Origin: Ypsolopha sequella
Lineage: Eukaryota > Arthropoda > Insecta > Lepidoptera > Ypsolophidae
Direction of reading: 5' to 3'
Length of the DNA: 64,000 nucleotides
Assembly: GCA_934047225.1 (NCBI GenBank)
Contig: OW203985.1
Location: 10,867,501 to 10,931,500, forward strand
The translations under genes were made by a program, and so were the position numbers. Positions 37,870-48,898 of this stretch are shown here, piece by piece. The notes under the pieces are model-generated. The model was not told the DNA's origin and ran no database searches. It saw nothing but the letters and a program-made list of their open reading frames with translations. Position 1 is the first letter of the stretch; each line of letters opens with the position of its first letter.

Positions 37870-38225
37870 AAGCGCACGTTGTCTAAATAAAGATTTTGCT
37901 TCTTTCATATTTATTTCTCCATCATAAAGCACATCATAAATAAAACTTTGAGCAGTCTTACGCAACTCTGTGGAACGATCAAAACGTGTTAAAGTTTGAT
38001 TGCCAAAAGCAAACGGTCGTAACATAAACCAAACTTTTGCTGTTCTTTTGAGGTTTTTGACATCTCTATTTTGAGCAACTTCAAAAGTTTCACATGCATT
38101 ATGTATAGATATAAAATTTGTTTTCGCTTGCTCTGCCTGCCTGCACCGGCTTGGCGTTGCTTGTGTGTGGCTGTGTTATGGCTGAAGTGCAAAATATTGA
38201 AATGTTTCTTAGAGATTGTTATTAT
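37870..38225 (-). pseudogene. Unrecognised coding-like segment
   Basis: On the minus strand there is a stop-free frame of roughly 115-120 codons with no early ATG. Its C-terminal 90 or so codons have balanced, protein-like composition. Recognisable stretches include FISIHNACETFEVAQNRD, TAKVWFMLRPFAFGNQ, LTRFDRSTELRKTAQSF and DVLYDGEINMKEAKSLF, and the frame ends in a TGA after QRALEKEKCT. I do not recognise the family. It could be an exon of an unknown minus-strand gene (an AAAT|GTACTT donor-like site lies at its end), a processed pseudogene fragment or part of a transposon protein. Codon usage looks better than the AT-driven chance frames around it. Confidence 0.3.
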
Positions 38226-41200
38226 TTAATAGAGGCTGTTTACCATAAATTGACTTGCTGGAAATCGCACGTACTACTGGAATAAAACTAAGTTTGTGGC
38301 GCTCGTCGATTGTGAGAAATATTTGTTCTTATTACTGTTGCTCACGGGAGCTTGCAGATTTTTCAAACCTCAAAGACTATAATAGTTAGACTTAATTTAA
38401 AACTTATAATTATATTTTAATGAAATAAAAACTCACACTCATTTGTACCAAAGCAGATAGGTCCTCTGATCTTTTAACCACAAAATAACAAGAAGTTATG
38501 AAAATAATTGATTAAATTTTCAAAATTCAGTTAATTCTCTTTGCGTTGACTGTTACATATTGTCTGGAAGTGTGAACTTTAAAATTTATGTTGGTATTTA
38601 AAATTCCCGTCTAGTTTAGTTTGTACATCCCGCTTTATTTATACTTAACGTAACGGGAATTGTAGATATTTAGCAGCTTTTATTGTTATGCGACCCAGGT
38701 GTAAAGTGGGAAAATTATATATCTTTTTTATAACGAACATCAAAACTTTATTGTGACTCTAATTTGAGGGTGTTGACTTAGATACCGCGTATTGTGTTCA
38801 AAAAATATTGCCCGTTTTTTTGTGTTTCAGAAGGTGCTAATCTGGACCAGTTTTACTTTGGTTCTGTTAATAATTTTCTTTGCTTTTCTCACGCGCAGTT
38901 AAAAGATTAACCAAAAAGATTTGAAATAGGCTTTTCTGAATGAGTGTTATAAAGGAACGGGGAGGGTTCACAGTTTATCTAAAAACTCAGTCATGCACTC
39001 AAAATGGACGACCGAAAACAAAAGGTGCTCAAATCTCCACATTGCAAAATGACAGGGCGCATAGCAATCCTAATTCCACCTCCATCCCAACATTTAGCGA
39101 CGGCATTCATAAGCTTCCCAAATTCTCTCGCTCATAATAATCTCTTAGTCGCTTTGTGAAGCCGCTTCCGGAGAGTACAATAGACGCATGCAAACTTTGT
39201 GAAATGGGTAAAAATAATCCGCTACCCGAAGCCCAATACATCACGCGAACTGTCAGACGAGACCGCATGAACAAAAATAGTGTATTGTGAATCGCCGCCG
39301 CATTGTCGAAAACTTTTGCAAAAACTTGCACAATTTTGGCAATACCTGAAAAAACACGATAATCCCGACTGTCAATTACTTTTCACACGAAGTCTTTACC
39401 CTTGAACGACCAGACGTTGAAAAAGTAACTATGAAAAATTTTGACTTTATTAGATGTCGGCAATGAAGAATTAATGACAGCCAGCAATTAAAAACGAGGT
39501 TTAGTGTCGACAAATAAGCAGACGAGAAGAGACGAGTTCAGTTCTGAATTGGCTCCCAGATCAAAAGACACACGTCGTGCCGTCACAAACCTACAATTAA
39601 TCAATTCTGAAATGGGAACACTGTTCATATTTTACATGAGTGCGGCGATCAATCGCTCTTTGTGTGGGGCTAACGTGCGTCGACACCCGCTTGACTCCAG
39701 CGTAAATATGGTAGCCATCGTCAAAACAAACATTATTCAAAAATCATGTTTTCATTTATTTTGGTTATGGCGCCCACGCATCAAGAGTCGTGTATGATTC
39801 GAAACCACTCGAGAAACTTCCACGAAAATTGAGCTGCAACTCGCAACTTGAAAAAATATTACAACATCAATACAACAACACAAAAACGCTTGGTGACACA
39901 TTGCCAACAATACGTACTCCATTTTCGTTCACGTGAATATCTCTCTTCGAGAAAACAGTTTGCCCAAATAATCTTACATTTCCAAAGAAAACATCAAGTT
40001 GGCGATAATATTACCCAGTCCTGTATACAAGAGAATCTTCAAACGTTTATTGTGAGTATTGTTGACGTAGCAGCTATGTGAAAAATAAACATCATGCATG
40101 AAGCTTAACATAACGCTTAGTGCGTTTGCTAAAGCTATCTCCCGGCCGCGCCTTAAAAGTAAAAAGTCAACAGCCGTTATTATTCCATAAGTGTCGTTAC
40201 TAAATAACGACTCTAATGTTGACAGAAGAATTTCCCTTCGGTAAATAGGAAATAAAGCTTCACTTTTAGAGCTTTTGTCGTAAAAAATAAATTAGACAGA
40301 CGACGAATCATTAATCTATGTAACCGTATAAAAATTAACAATCTATAGAAAACGACAATCTAATTATTTTCTTTTAAGATTCTTTCCAGCTTTAGTATAA
40401 TTCCCCGGCAGTCTTAACGATCGGTCATGTTTCTTCCGTATTCCCTAACAGATTCTGTTTACATAATGTACTTTTCCATTTATTATTTATTATTAACAAC
40501 CCTACCTCTTGTATGTATCGTAAAACGGCATTGTTTATACAAACCGATACAGTTTTTGTGTTACTAGTACGCTGTCAACGATGAAGTGGTAATAAATTTC
40601 AAACTTTAACCTTGGTAAGTTTGTTTTGGTTAACCGCTCTAAGTTAGGTGCATATGTGCCTCATGGGAACCAAACTCCATGCTTTAGGATAGGTTAGTTA
40701 TACGATCAACGAACCCTTAAGTTTATGCATTGTTTATTTAAACTGTACCCTTTAGATGTTTTCTTAACCATGAGAGAGGTTTACGTGGAGATCTTTTTCT
40801 CATGAAATTTTATGGATACTCCATGCGGCCTTTTGATTTATCGCCAACATTTTGAATCCCTTGAATTGTGCAACCTATTTCAATAAACCAGTAGTACACT
40901 ATTTTGGTACATTTAACTACATTTACAATTATTTTTTTTGTGGAGAAGAAGATTCTAACATAACATTTTGTCTTGCAAGTATGGCTTACGGTCCATATCA
41001 AGCTAAAATATTGACTGTAACACAACATTTTGTATACAAAGACACAGTAGCAAGGAGCACCATAGATAAGATACGCAGAGTAGAGACCATAAAATACACT
41101 AGCGTGTTACAAGAGAACCAATAAATAATCTGTGACTAGAATATCATATGATAACGGATGTAATTCATGAGCCATATTGCGCTGCAGCGGACGAAAATTG

Positions 41201-43500
41201 TTAACCCGTAAACGATGCTGGAATCATTTTTGACACACATGTTGCCTTTGCTCAGGGTTAAATTTTGCCCTAAGCAAGATATCCCAGGTTATCTAACTTT
41301 TCATGCTATGAATTTGACGTTTATGAGGCATTATTAGTGTCTAACTAATCACTTAATCCTTTAGACTCGTCCACCATCACACTTTTTTTGTATGCATATT
41401 CTAATAACGTGTAGTAGCTGTTTGAATTTGAAAGAACATTGATCTAAATAAAATTTCTCTGTCCATTGTTAAGACAAAAAATATATTATATATATACAGG
41501 AGGTAATGGAATCCATCGAAGAAAGGTCCACTTTTTGCTTTTTTTGAGAGTAAAACTGGATTTTTCTTCGGTTCCCAAAACAAAAAGCGTTAATTTGTGT
41601 GCGCCGCACTGTGCAGTCATATTGACCCCACAAAAAGATAGCTTTGGGTTAAAGTCTATTAAACAGGGAAACGGTGTCGTTGCGAGTAAACAAAACTGGT
41701 TCCATTTTCTTATTTACGATTTAACAGTTGGCGATGTTAATCATAATCAACCTACGCGAAGAAATTCTGCCGGACTTGATGCAGTTTAAAGATCGGTCAG
41801 CCTATAAATCACTTTTCTGAGGAAGAATAATAAATCGTCTGCGTTTACTAGCTTATAGTTTTATTTTTAAATGTATTTAGTACCAATTTGTAACAGGATT
41901 ATAGAACCAATAGCAATGTTGGGGTTGTCACTTTTCTCATTTTCTAAGTAAGATCGATGAGAATAATGATAGTACTAATAAAATTCTTATGCGCTGACAA
42001 TTTAGACATCAATAGCTAAAATTTAGCCTTTGAAAATGCCAGGCCCAAGATTTTTATTTCTTTATCTAGATAGCTATAAATTTTACAAGTACCTATTTTG
42101 TGTATAGTTTTATCACTTCGTAGAGTAGGGATCCTCCACGCTGTCAGGCGGAAGTCTATGTCAAGAGCTATTTGAGATAAACTAACTTGAACCAGTTAAA
42201 AGTGAAGGGTCAACTACCAAAGATAGAATCAGGGTCACTCTTTGCATTAAGGATAGGGTTGATATTACCCGCACTTCCTAAAATATCGCTAACCAATTGA
42301 AATGTGAATGAGTTTTGGCTTTGATAAGCCTTATTGATTATTATTGGATACATTTTGACAGCTGTCAATTTAAATTGAAACTTCCTTATATTCGATTCAT
42401 TCTCAATTTGTATGCGATTTTTGCGGCGTTACAAGATCAAAACAAAAATACCAAATGAAATTCATAAAAATAACGACTGGTGTCTTTTACATCTGTTTCG
42501 TATAAACATGAAAGGGATTAAAAGAGCTTCTGGATTTAATAATTCCGTAAACTAAATTAATACTAAGTTGTGAAATTTTCGAGACTTGTTTATTGAATCT
42601 TAACGAGGTGTCTGAAAGTTTATTTTTGGTTGTCAACACTTTAATTTCCACTGAAGTGACGGCGTCAACTGGCATGAGACAAGTTCGAGAGTTCTAAGTC
42701 TTCGTTTGACATATGTTTATGGTATTTTTAATAATCCAACTGTGAAGTTGTTTACTTTATAAAGGTAGTCCAAACTGCTGCCGGAGGAAGTCTGACTGTT
42801 TGTGTTGGAATAATTACATTATGGCGGTCCATCGTAATTCCTGTGGAATACCTTTCTCTCTCTCTCTCTACCCTTAGACATAGAAAGGTCTATTATTGAA
42901 TAAAGGAAAGGGGTTTATGAAATTCAATGTGAAGTGGTAAATGGATTAGAGTTGGGACTTTAAATCAACAAACTTAAATGTGTCTGTATTTTAGTAACAA
43001 TTCATGAAATTTTGGTTTGTGAAAATGGGTTTCATTGTTATGGTTATGGATCTATATTGTTGTGGGGACAGTAAACTTTAGTAATAAAAGCTATAATGAA
43101 GCAAACACGACTATAAAGCTTGTGAAGCTAAGAGAAGGCTCTGCTATAAGCAAAATAGATCTATTTTAGTCAATATGACGTAAGCAAGAACTTTTCAACT
43201 TTGCTGTTAAAATATACGAGTATGATTAGTTTTAGGTATACATTTTGTATTGCCTTGATATCTGTCTGTCTGTTTGTCTATCTATCTACGGCATAAGTAT
43301 ATAGCGGCAAGAGCGTTTAACTTTCTTAATTCTCAATATCGCTATAGCATTACTAAAACCATCGACAAAATAGCCAAAGACGGCTAAAGTTCATTTTAAG
43401 CGTATAATTGATTCTGTCAATTAGCCGAGGAAGCGGGGTACTGCAATTATATTGACCCTACCAAGGTCATTCCGTCATGAATAGCAATACTTTGAATGGT
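38226..43500. other. No gene seen
   Basis: Mixed single-copy-looking sequence. Reading frames up to 107 codons (for example 41466-41789) show no domain. The less AT-rich part 38930-39800 could be regulatory. Microsatellites occur at 42855-42870 (CT)n and 43262-43290 (TCTG/TCTA)n. Confidence 0.45.
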
Positions 43501-44106
43501 CGGTTGCGCCAAACATGCTCTCGCGTTTGAAAAATTTAGCATATTAAGACAAAATGAAAAAATTTGGAAAGATCACAAAAATAACGAAAAACGTAATTTA
43601 GCGTGACAAACAAAAAAAAAATATTTTTTGTTCCAAATAAAAAATATTTTTTTTTTGCGTAAAGAGATCAAAGTACCTTATTCATATAATATATATTATA
43701 TATATATATATATTTTTCCTTTCGTTATTTAAAAATAAGTACACAAACATTCAAATTCTTTTTGCGTAATTTTCCTGTACAGGAAAAATGTAGAATGGTT
43801 GAGTATTTCTTTTAAAATAACGAAAGGAAATAAATAATAATAAAAATCTGTAAAGGCTACTTTAATTTTTTTACTGTAATAAAAGTATTTTATTTTGTGG
43901 TTAGATCAGTAGACTGATCATACTAGTTGCAAAGCCAAATTACGTTTTCCGTGATTTTACTGATATTTCCGATTTTTTTTCTCGATGATTGTGATACTTG
44001 TGTCAAATTTGAAAAATTATAATGTAGTTCAACTTCTTAACTACTTACAAAAATTTTATTCGTTAAAAATATTTGTCCAAACGCGAGAGCATGTTTGGCG
44101 CAACCG
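43501..44106. mobile_element. MITE with ~29-bp terminal inverted repeats
   Basis: CGGTTGCGCCAAACATGCTC.. (43501-43529) is exactly mirrored by ..GAGCATGTTTGGCGCAACCG ending at 44106. Inside lies a second inverted pair (TTTTTCCTTTCGTTATTT near 43715 and AAAATAACGAAAGGAAA near 43814), an AT microsatellite and no transposase. The target duplication is not clear. Confidence 0.7.
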
Positions 44107-45060
44107 AACCTTAAGGACGAGACAGGTTTATTTAAAACACGATATATTTTATCGATTTTATTTTTATGTATGAAGTATTTTAATTTTATGAATTTTTACC
44201 TTTTAATTTCTTAATACTATTGTATCACAGTAGTGTCAAAAATGCTTTATTAGGTATCGATAAATTAAGGTAATTAAAATCGCCATATTGAACTGTTTTA
44301 TCGACAGCGCTTGGTTTTTGTTTCGGTACAAGAGATGGCACTGGCAGTATATAATAAAATTGTTCTAGGGGAATCAATCGAAAAACATCCTTATGTTTAG
44401 CTATAATAGATGGTACTGTCATCTATTGGGGCACTGTCAATCATTGGTACAATTACTTAATACGGATTCAAAATCCGATCTCGGTAGTGTGAGGTTGATC
44501 CTGAGAATTATGTATTATTATATTTTTATACATGATAGGTATCTCATACTATTCTAATAAAATATAAAAGAAAAATGAAGAGGTTTATACATTTTTATTG
44601 ACACATTTTGTGAAATGACAACAGTAAAACGTTTAAATAACAGGGCTTACCTCTATAATATGTTATACTTGCTTTAAAGTCTTAGATATATATCTTTAAT
44701 AATCTACATGAATCAATAAGTTACACGACTGGACAATATAAACGAAACAAAAATACAACAGTACACAAAAGAGTACGAGACTGATTGAAAGACATCTACG
44801 GGGTGCGCAAGCTTCAATTTAATGACAGACCAGTTTAAGTTGTACCGTGATTATTTTGTAAAAATCTTTGTATAAGAAATATATACGTGATTTTTTATTA
44901 AATATAATTGTAATTTATTTAAAATTGTTTTTGTTCTTGATTTTTCGACACCATTTAACTGCACATTTTAACCTTATTACATTTTTTACGATTTTCATTC
45001 ATAGAAATAGGTATTAGTTACAATATTACCACCAACTAACAACTCGCTCTCCTTCTTTCC
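44107..45060. other. No gene seen
   Basis: AT-rich sequence leading to a pyrimidine tract (CTCTCCTTCTTTCCAG) immediately before the first supported Robo exon. Confidence 0.5.
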
Positions 45061-45062
45061 AG

Positions 45063-45160
45063 ATGAGGGACCATACCCTAGAGGCGACACGCAATGAGCT
45101 TCACGGGAGTCGTGCAAGGACTGTTGCCTAACAGCCTGAACTAAAATGTGGGAGCTGTGA
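45063..45160 (+). promoter_or_regulatory. Two upstream open reading frames in the Robo 5'UTR
   Basis: uORF1 starts at the very first base of the exon (45063) and stops at 45129-45131. uORF2 is four codons (45146-45160) and stops three bases before the main ATG at 45163. Neither is in the main frame. Short uORFs this close to a start codon often lower or tune translation. Confidence 0.5.
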
Positions 45161-45217
45161 ATATGGACACGCTAACTGTGGTGACTTCCCTTCTGGGACT
45201 CGTGTGCTTTGTCCCTG
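45063..45217 (+). CDS. robo (robo2/leak-like): Roundabout-family receptor, exon with 5'UTR and signal peptide
   Basis: A 3' splice acceptor (TCTTTCCAG ending 45062) opens this exon and GTACGT at 45218 closes it. Translation from ATG 45163 gives MDTLTVVTSLLGLVCFVP, a typical cleavable signal peptide with a hydrophobic core. The exon ends in phase 1 (one G), and the Ig1 exon at 62500 starts with the two bases needed to complete a glycine codon in its open frame. That match is strong evidence that the two are joined, although 17.3 kb of intron lies between. The first 100 bases are 5'UTR and contain two upstream ATGs: a 22-codon frame at 45063-45131 and MWEL-stop at 45146-45160. An earlier non-coding exon upstream is implied by the acceptor but not found. 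The product would enter the secretory pathway as a membrane receptor for Slit. Confidence 0.75.
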
Positions 45218-45264
45218 GTACGTTATTTTGTTTACTATTCAAGATGCATCTGCAATCTCTACTT

Positions 45265-45311
45265 AAAGTCTGGCGTTATTCGTGAGCCTAGATCATGAAC
45301 AACGCCAGACT
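45265..45311. repeat. Short hairpin near the exon donor
   Basis: AAAGTCTGGCGTT and AACGCCAGACTTT are perfect 13-base reverse complements with a 21-base loop, beginning 48 bases after the splice donor. Confidence 0.75.
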
Positions 45312-45454
45312 TTCGAGGGTTGTTTGAAAGAAACAAAAACTCACCTTAACTTAAAAAAAAAATTACACGAACTTATAAGCAAAGTCTTAAGATACTTTTG
45401 TCTAAAAAAAAATTTGTTTTTTAAAAGTCCAAAAGTTTTGCCAAAGTTTTGTAA

Positions 45455-45710
45455 AGAACGCGGTTTAAGGAACCGATTTGATTTTTTTTTCATAAAATAG
45501 TTTATAGAAATATGAAGTCAATTTACTTAAATCCAATATATTTTTACCCACAAAATATTTCAGTATTATTAGTATAACCCGTTGAAGACAAATAGGCCAA
45601 TGAGCTAACATATAATCGACTCTATCAAAAGCTAATAAAGTCTTTGCCATTGGACTTTTTGTGCTGGACGGGTAATGAAAAAATTTGCTAGGGTAGTCCA
45701 TACTCTTAAA
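45455..45710 (-). repeat. Unclassified interspersed repeat, copy D
   Basis: On the minus strand it reads ACTACCCTAGCAAATTTTTT, ATTACCCGTCCAGCAC, AAGTCCAATGGCAAAG, GATTATATGTTAGCTCA, then AATACTGAAATATTTTGTGG and a TTGGATTTAAGTA block, in the order of copies B and C. It lacks the GATCACGCAGCG segment. Confidence 0.7.
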
Positions 45711-46596
45711 GCATTGTTTTATTGATTATACCTACTGAACAATTTTTGTTCTATGACCTTTTAACTAAACAAAAACTAAACAAAACGCGCACTTGTCTAT
45801 CCTGCTCAGCGACATAATTCGCAATTTCGAAGTGTTTTAAATAGTTTTTTATGTTTTTGCATTATAATAGAAGAACATTTTTCGTTACAAATATTGTTTC
45901 TCGAAAAGACTGTCTAATTAATCCTCTCACTCCATATTTTTTATTGCAAAACAAATCGACTAAAATAAAGGAATCTAAAACACTTTTATCTGAATATTAC
46001 CTATATTTTCTTTCTTAATTAATTGAATGCACTGAAAATAAATCAAATGCGAAAAGATCTTACACATATTTTTCGGAATTAATTTAACTTAGATTTATAG
46101 TTTCACGAAACAAGCAAATTCGCCCTTTAAAAATTCAATCTCATACAGCACAAGTTGTTAATAGTATTTTTAGTAAAACATGTGGTTTCAGATTTGTACT
46201 AGAAATAAACCTGTTATGCCCATAAACCTACATCTTCTGGCCCAAACGGCTGAAAGGACACAATATTGATTGTCAAGAGTCGATTCTTCGGATTTGTAAT
46301 AAAATATTAAGAGTTGTTCCGCAGCCGGATTGTGAAAAATCCGCCTTTTTCTAATTAATTAAAACAGAAAACTTAAATACAAAATGCACTCAATAGTTAT
46401 TCAAAAAAACTTATTACCTATGTATTATATATGCTGCTATCGCAAAGTTTCCATTAGTTCCTGTAAATCAGAATTTCAAAAATTTTGAATTTAAATATTT
46501 TAAATTTAAGTGTTCTGTTTCGATTAACCAAAACCGCTGTTAAGAAATAATTATATCAGCTTAAATATAACCTCTATCTAAGACAACTTTATGTAT
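45711..46596. other. No gene seen (intron)
   Basis: AT-rich intronic sequence. A weak match to the CCAAACGGCTG block of the Helitron-like repeat lies near 46240. Confidence 0.5.
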
Positions 46597-46925
46597 AATA
46601 ATAATAATCAATTTATTCCTGATAAATATAATAAACTCTTCATTTTTATAATCCACGTCTGCTTTGTAATTAGTTAAGAAATATATTTAAAACTTTAATA
46701 ACAAAAACTAAATAATCCTAAAATAAAATAAAAGAAAAAGCCCTAAAACATTGTACTTAATAAAACATTATACCTCCTAAATAAAAAATATTATCTAAAC
46801 CGTTGTCTTTGGGTGCGGTGCCCAAGAGGATGGCAGCATTACCCCGCTGGATCGCCAGACTGATCCTCTAGCCGAGGTATGCCTCAGCCCTTGTGTCACC
46901 AGAGGCGTCAACGTTGTTTGAAAAG
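46597..46925 (-). pseudogene. LINE 3' end with C-terminus of reverse-transcriptase protein
   Basis: On the minus strand from about 46912 the frame reads VDASGDTRAEAYLG, an in-frame TAG, then RISLAIQRGNAAILLGT and a short tail ending FY-stop at 46757. The QRGNAA..LGT motif is the C-terminus of Jockey-type LINE proteins. The TAG stands where a CAG (Gln) would fit. A roughly 150-base 3'UTR runs to an ATAATAATAATC tail near 46600. The copy is 5'-truncated and inactive, and lies in the Robo intron opposite to the gene. Confidence 0.7.
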
Positions 46926-47484
46926 ACAACTTTTAACAATAGTTTGCTATATGCATAAACATAATGAATGCTATAATAATGAATATATGCATTTAATGTT
47001 ATGACAATAGCTACAAAATAATTAGCTAATTAATTTAGTACAAGTTTGTTGTGACTAAAATAATACATTTAGAAGCTAAAAAAGGAATCACATTTTTTTG
47101 TTTTGTCGATGTAAAATAAATAACGGCTAATCAGATTCTAGTTGGGCTTTCTAGATTAGATTTCAACTTCACTTGACACTGATGCAAACAAAACATATAT
47201 TATGTTTCACAAAATTTGTAATCTTATCAAAAAATTACCCGACTTTCCAACCCATTAACCCATTAACCATCTAACTATACGTTAATAGCAACAAATACAC
47301 TTACAAGTCAGGGTTCAACCGTAGCTAATAGCCCCGCAGTCACTTCTTGGGGTTCCTCCCCTTCCTATTTAGTGCCTTGCCGTACCATCTAAGATTTGTG
47401 GCAACACTTAGCAAGGCTAAATATAACCATGTCATCGGGCCCATATTGCCTCCAATTTGTCACTGGCTGGAAAAAAGTTGCGCG
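46926..47484. other. No gene seen (intron)
   Basis: Intronic sequence up to the gypsy-type insertion. ACCCATTAACCCATTAACC is a short tandem motif near 47248. Confidence 0.5.
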
Positions 47485-47488
47485 CGTG

Positions 47489-47652
47489 AGTTACGAAAGC
47501 GTACATACCGCTACGGTCATCCTAGTTATAAGTATCAATTAAGATTAAGTTTCAATGTTTGTTTATTAAATAATAAAGTCAGTCTCTGTTAGATCGCCAT
47601 AGCGAACACATGTCTTTTAAAAAACCCTTCCGTCCAATCCTCAAAGTTAACT
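47489..47652 (+). repeat. 5' LTR (164 bp)
   Basis: It runs AGTTACGAAAGCG.. to ..CTCAAAGTTAACT. It contains AATAAA-type signals in the second half (TTATTAAATAATAAAGTC). By eye it is base-for-base the same as the 3' LTR. Short LTRs beginning AGT and ending ACT fit the errantivirus group. Confidence 0.9.
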
Positions 47653-47670
47653 GGCGCAGCCGTTTGGAAC
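47652..47670 (+). promoter_or_regulatory. Primer-binding site
   Basis: TGGCGCAGCCGTTTGGAAC starts with the last base of the LTR. The TGGCGCAG start resembles the tRNA-Ser-type primer site reported for 17.6/297-like elements; the exact tRNA is inferred, not shown. Confidence 0.6.
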
Positions 47671-48004
47671 ATTGTAATTTCGGAAAATCCTGAAAATCGG
47701 TTTTTCACGAAAGTGAGTTTCAACTCTTTGTACAAAGAACTCTCTAAGCTTTCACAAGTATAAACTCTACTGTGACGATAGTGGTGGAAAAGGACAGTGC
47801 GGAAAAAGGTGCAAAAATTGGAAGCTGTGGTGCCCTACGGACTCTCCTAACATCGGAAAAACAACTTATCACGCTTGTGGGGTAAGCATAAAACTCTGAT
47901 TACTCCCAAGTCCTACATTTATATCTCCTTTAGTTTATTTTATATTTCCTATATTTATCTATAAATAACATTTGTGTAAGTGTGTTACTAGTACCAAAAG
48001 AAAA
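47671..48004 (+). other. Leader between LTR and gag
   Basis: Untranslated leader of about 330 bases before the gag ATG at 48005, with no coding sequence of note. Confidence 0.7.
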
Positions 48005-48898
48005 ATGACGGACAATGAAAAACCTGTAATTGGTTATAGTGACCTCACAATATTATTGCCGTCCTACGATGGGAATAAGAAAACCCTACAATTTTATATA
48101 AAATCGGTGGAAAATGTTCTCAAAATTATCGAAAATAAAGAGGACCCGAGTATTGCATGTTTAATTACGAATAAACTCACAGGAAAAGCTATCGAAGCTT
48201 TATCGGAAAATACAAATTTTACATCATGGTCGGAAATTAAAGAAATCTTAAACAATAGGTTCGGTGAGCATCGAGATGAGATTCAGGTGGTGCAAGAACT
48301 GATGCGAATTTATAAAGGTAGATTGGAGCTAGATGCATTTGCGGAGAAAATTCGAGAATGCACCTACACTCTAATAAATTTAGATAGATCCAAACAGGAC
48401 TACTACGATGAACTAGCATCAAACATTTTTCTAGATCAGCTAGACCCATTACTTTCGCTAAGCGTTCGTACACAAAAACCAACTTGCTTAGAAAAGGTAA
48501 TATCATTGGCTAAACAAGAAGACATAAGGCTGAAAAATAGACGTAGAATGGATCAGTACAACGTTAGGCCGAATCAATCAACAATATCGCAACCTCATCA
48601 AAACAAATACAGTAGCGACCCTTCTAGGCAACTCGCGAAAACCTCTGCAACCCAATTTAAATCACAATACACACCCCAATATAAACAAAATGTGCCCTTT
48701 AACAAACAACCGATTAAGCAAGAAAAAGCTCCGTATAAACCCATTCATTACCAGGAAGTCGTTTCAAACGAAACAGAAAGTGCCGAATTCACATCGTACA
48801 TAAATAATGTACCTACAAACTCAGACACCATAACAGAGTCGCCTTCTTACGAATATGACCCTTTTTATCAGGAACAAAACCCCGACAAGCGAACATAG
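48005..48898 (+). CDS. gag: gag-like structural protein of gypsy-type element
   Basis: The frame encodes 297 residues from ATG 48005 (the frame is open a little further upstream but without an earlier ATG). It begins MTDNEKPVIGYSDL. The first two thirds have the helical capsid-like composition of errantivirus Gag, with motifs such as LTGKAIEALSENTNFTSWSE and LNNRFGEHRD. The C-terminal third is rich in Gln, Asn and Pro (low-complexity, RNA-binding type). No CCHC zinc knuckle is visible, which is normal for this group. Its end overlaps the pol frame by 40 bases in the -1 frame, with a CCCTTTT slippery heptamer at 48859-48865 in the right register. No stop or frameshift breaks it. Confidence 0.85.
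   Translation: MTDNEKPVIGYSDLTILLPSYDGNKKTLQFYIKSVENVLKIIENKEDPSIACLITNKLTGKAIEALSENTNFTSWSEIKEILNNRFGEHRDEIQVVQELMRIYKGRLELDAFAEKIRECTYTLINLDRSKQDYYDELASNIFLDQLDPLLSLSVRTQKPTCLEKVISLAKQEDIRLKNRRRMDQYNVRPNQSTISQPHQNKYSSDPSRQLAKTSATQFKSQYTPQYKQNVPFNKQPIKQEKAPYKPIHYQEVVSNETESAEFTSYINNVPTNSDTITESPSYEYDPFYQEQNPDKRT

Noticed and set aside
42855..43290. CRISPR-like or structured repeats
   Set aside because: Simple (CT)n and (TCTG/TCTA)n microsatellites with no spacer pattern.
47347..47592. 81-codon frame running into the 5' LTR
   Set aside because: It crosses the insertion boundary of the gypsy-type element, so it cannot be an ancestral gene.
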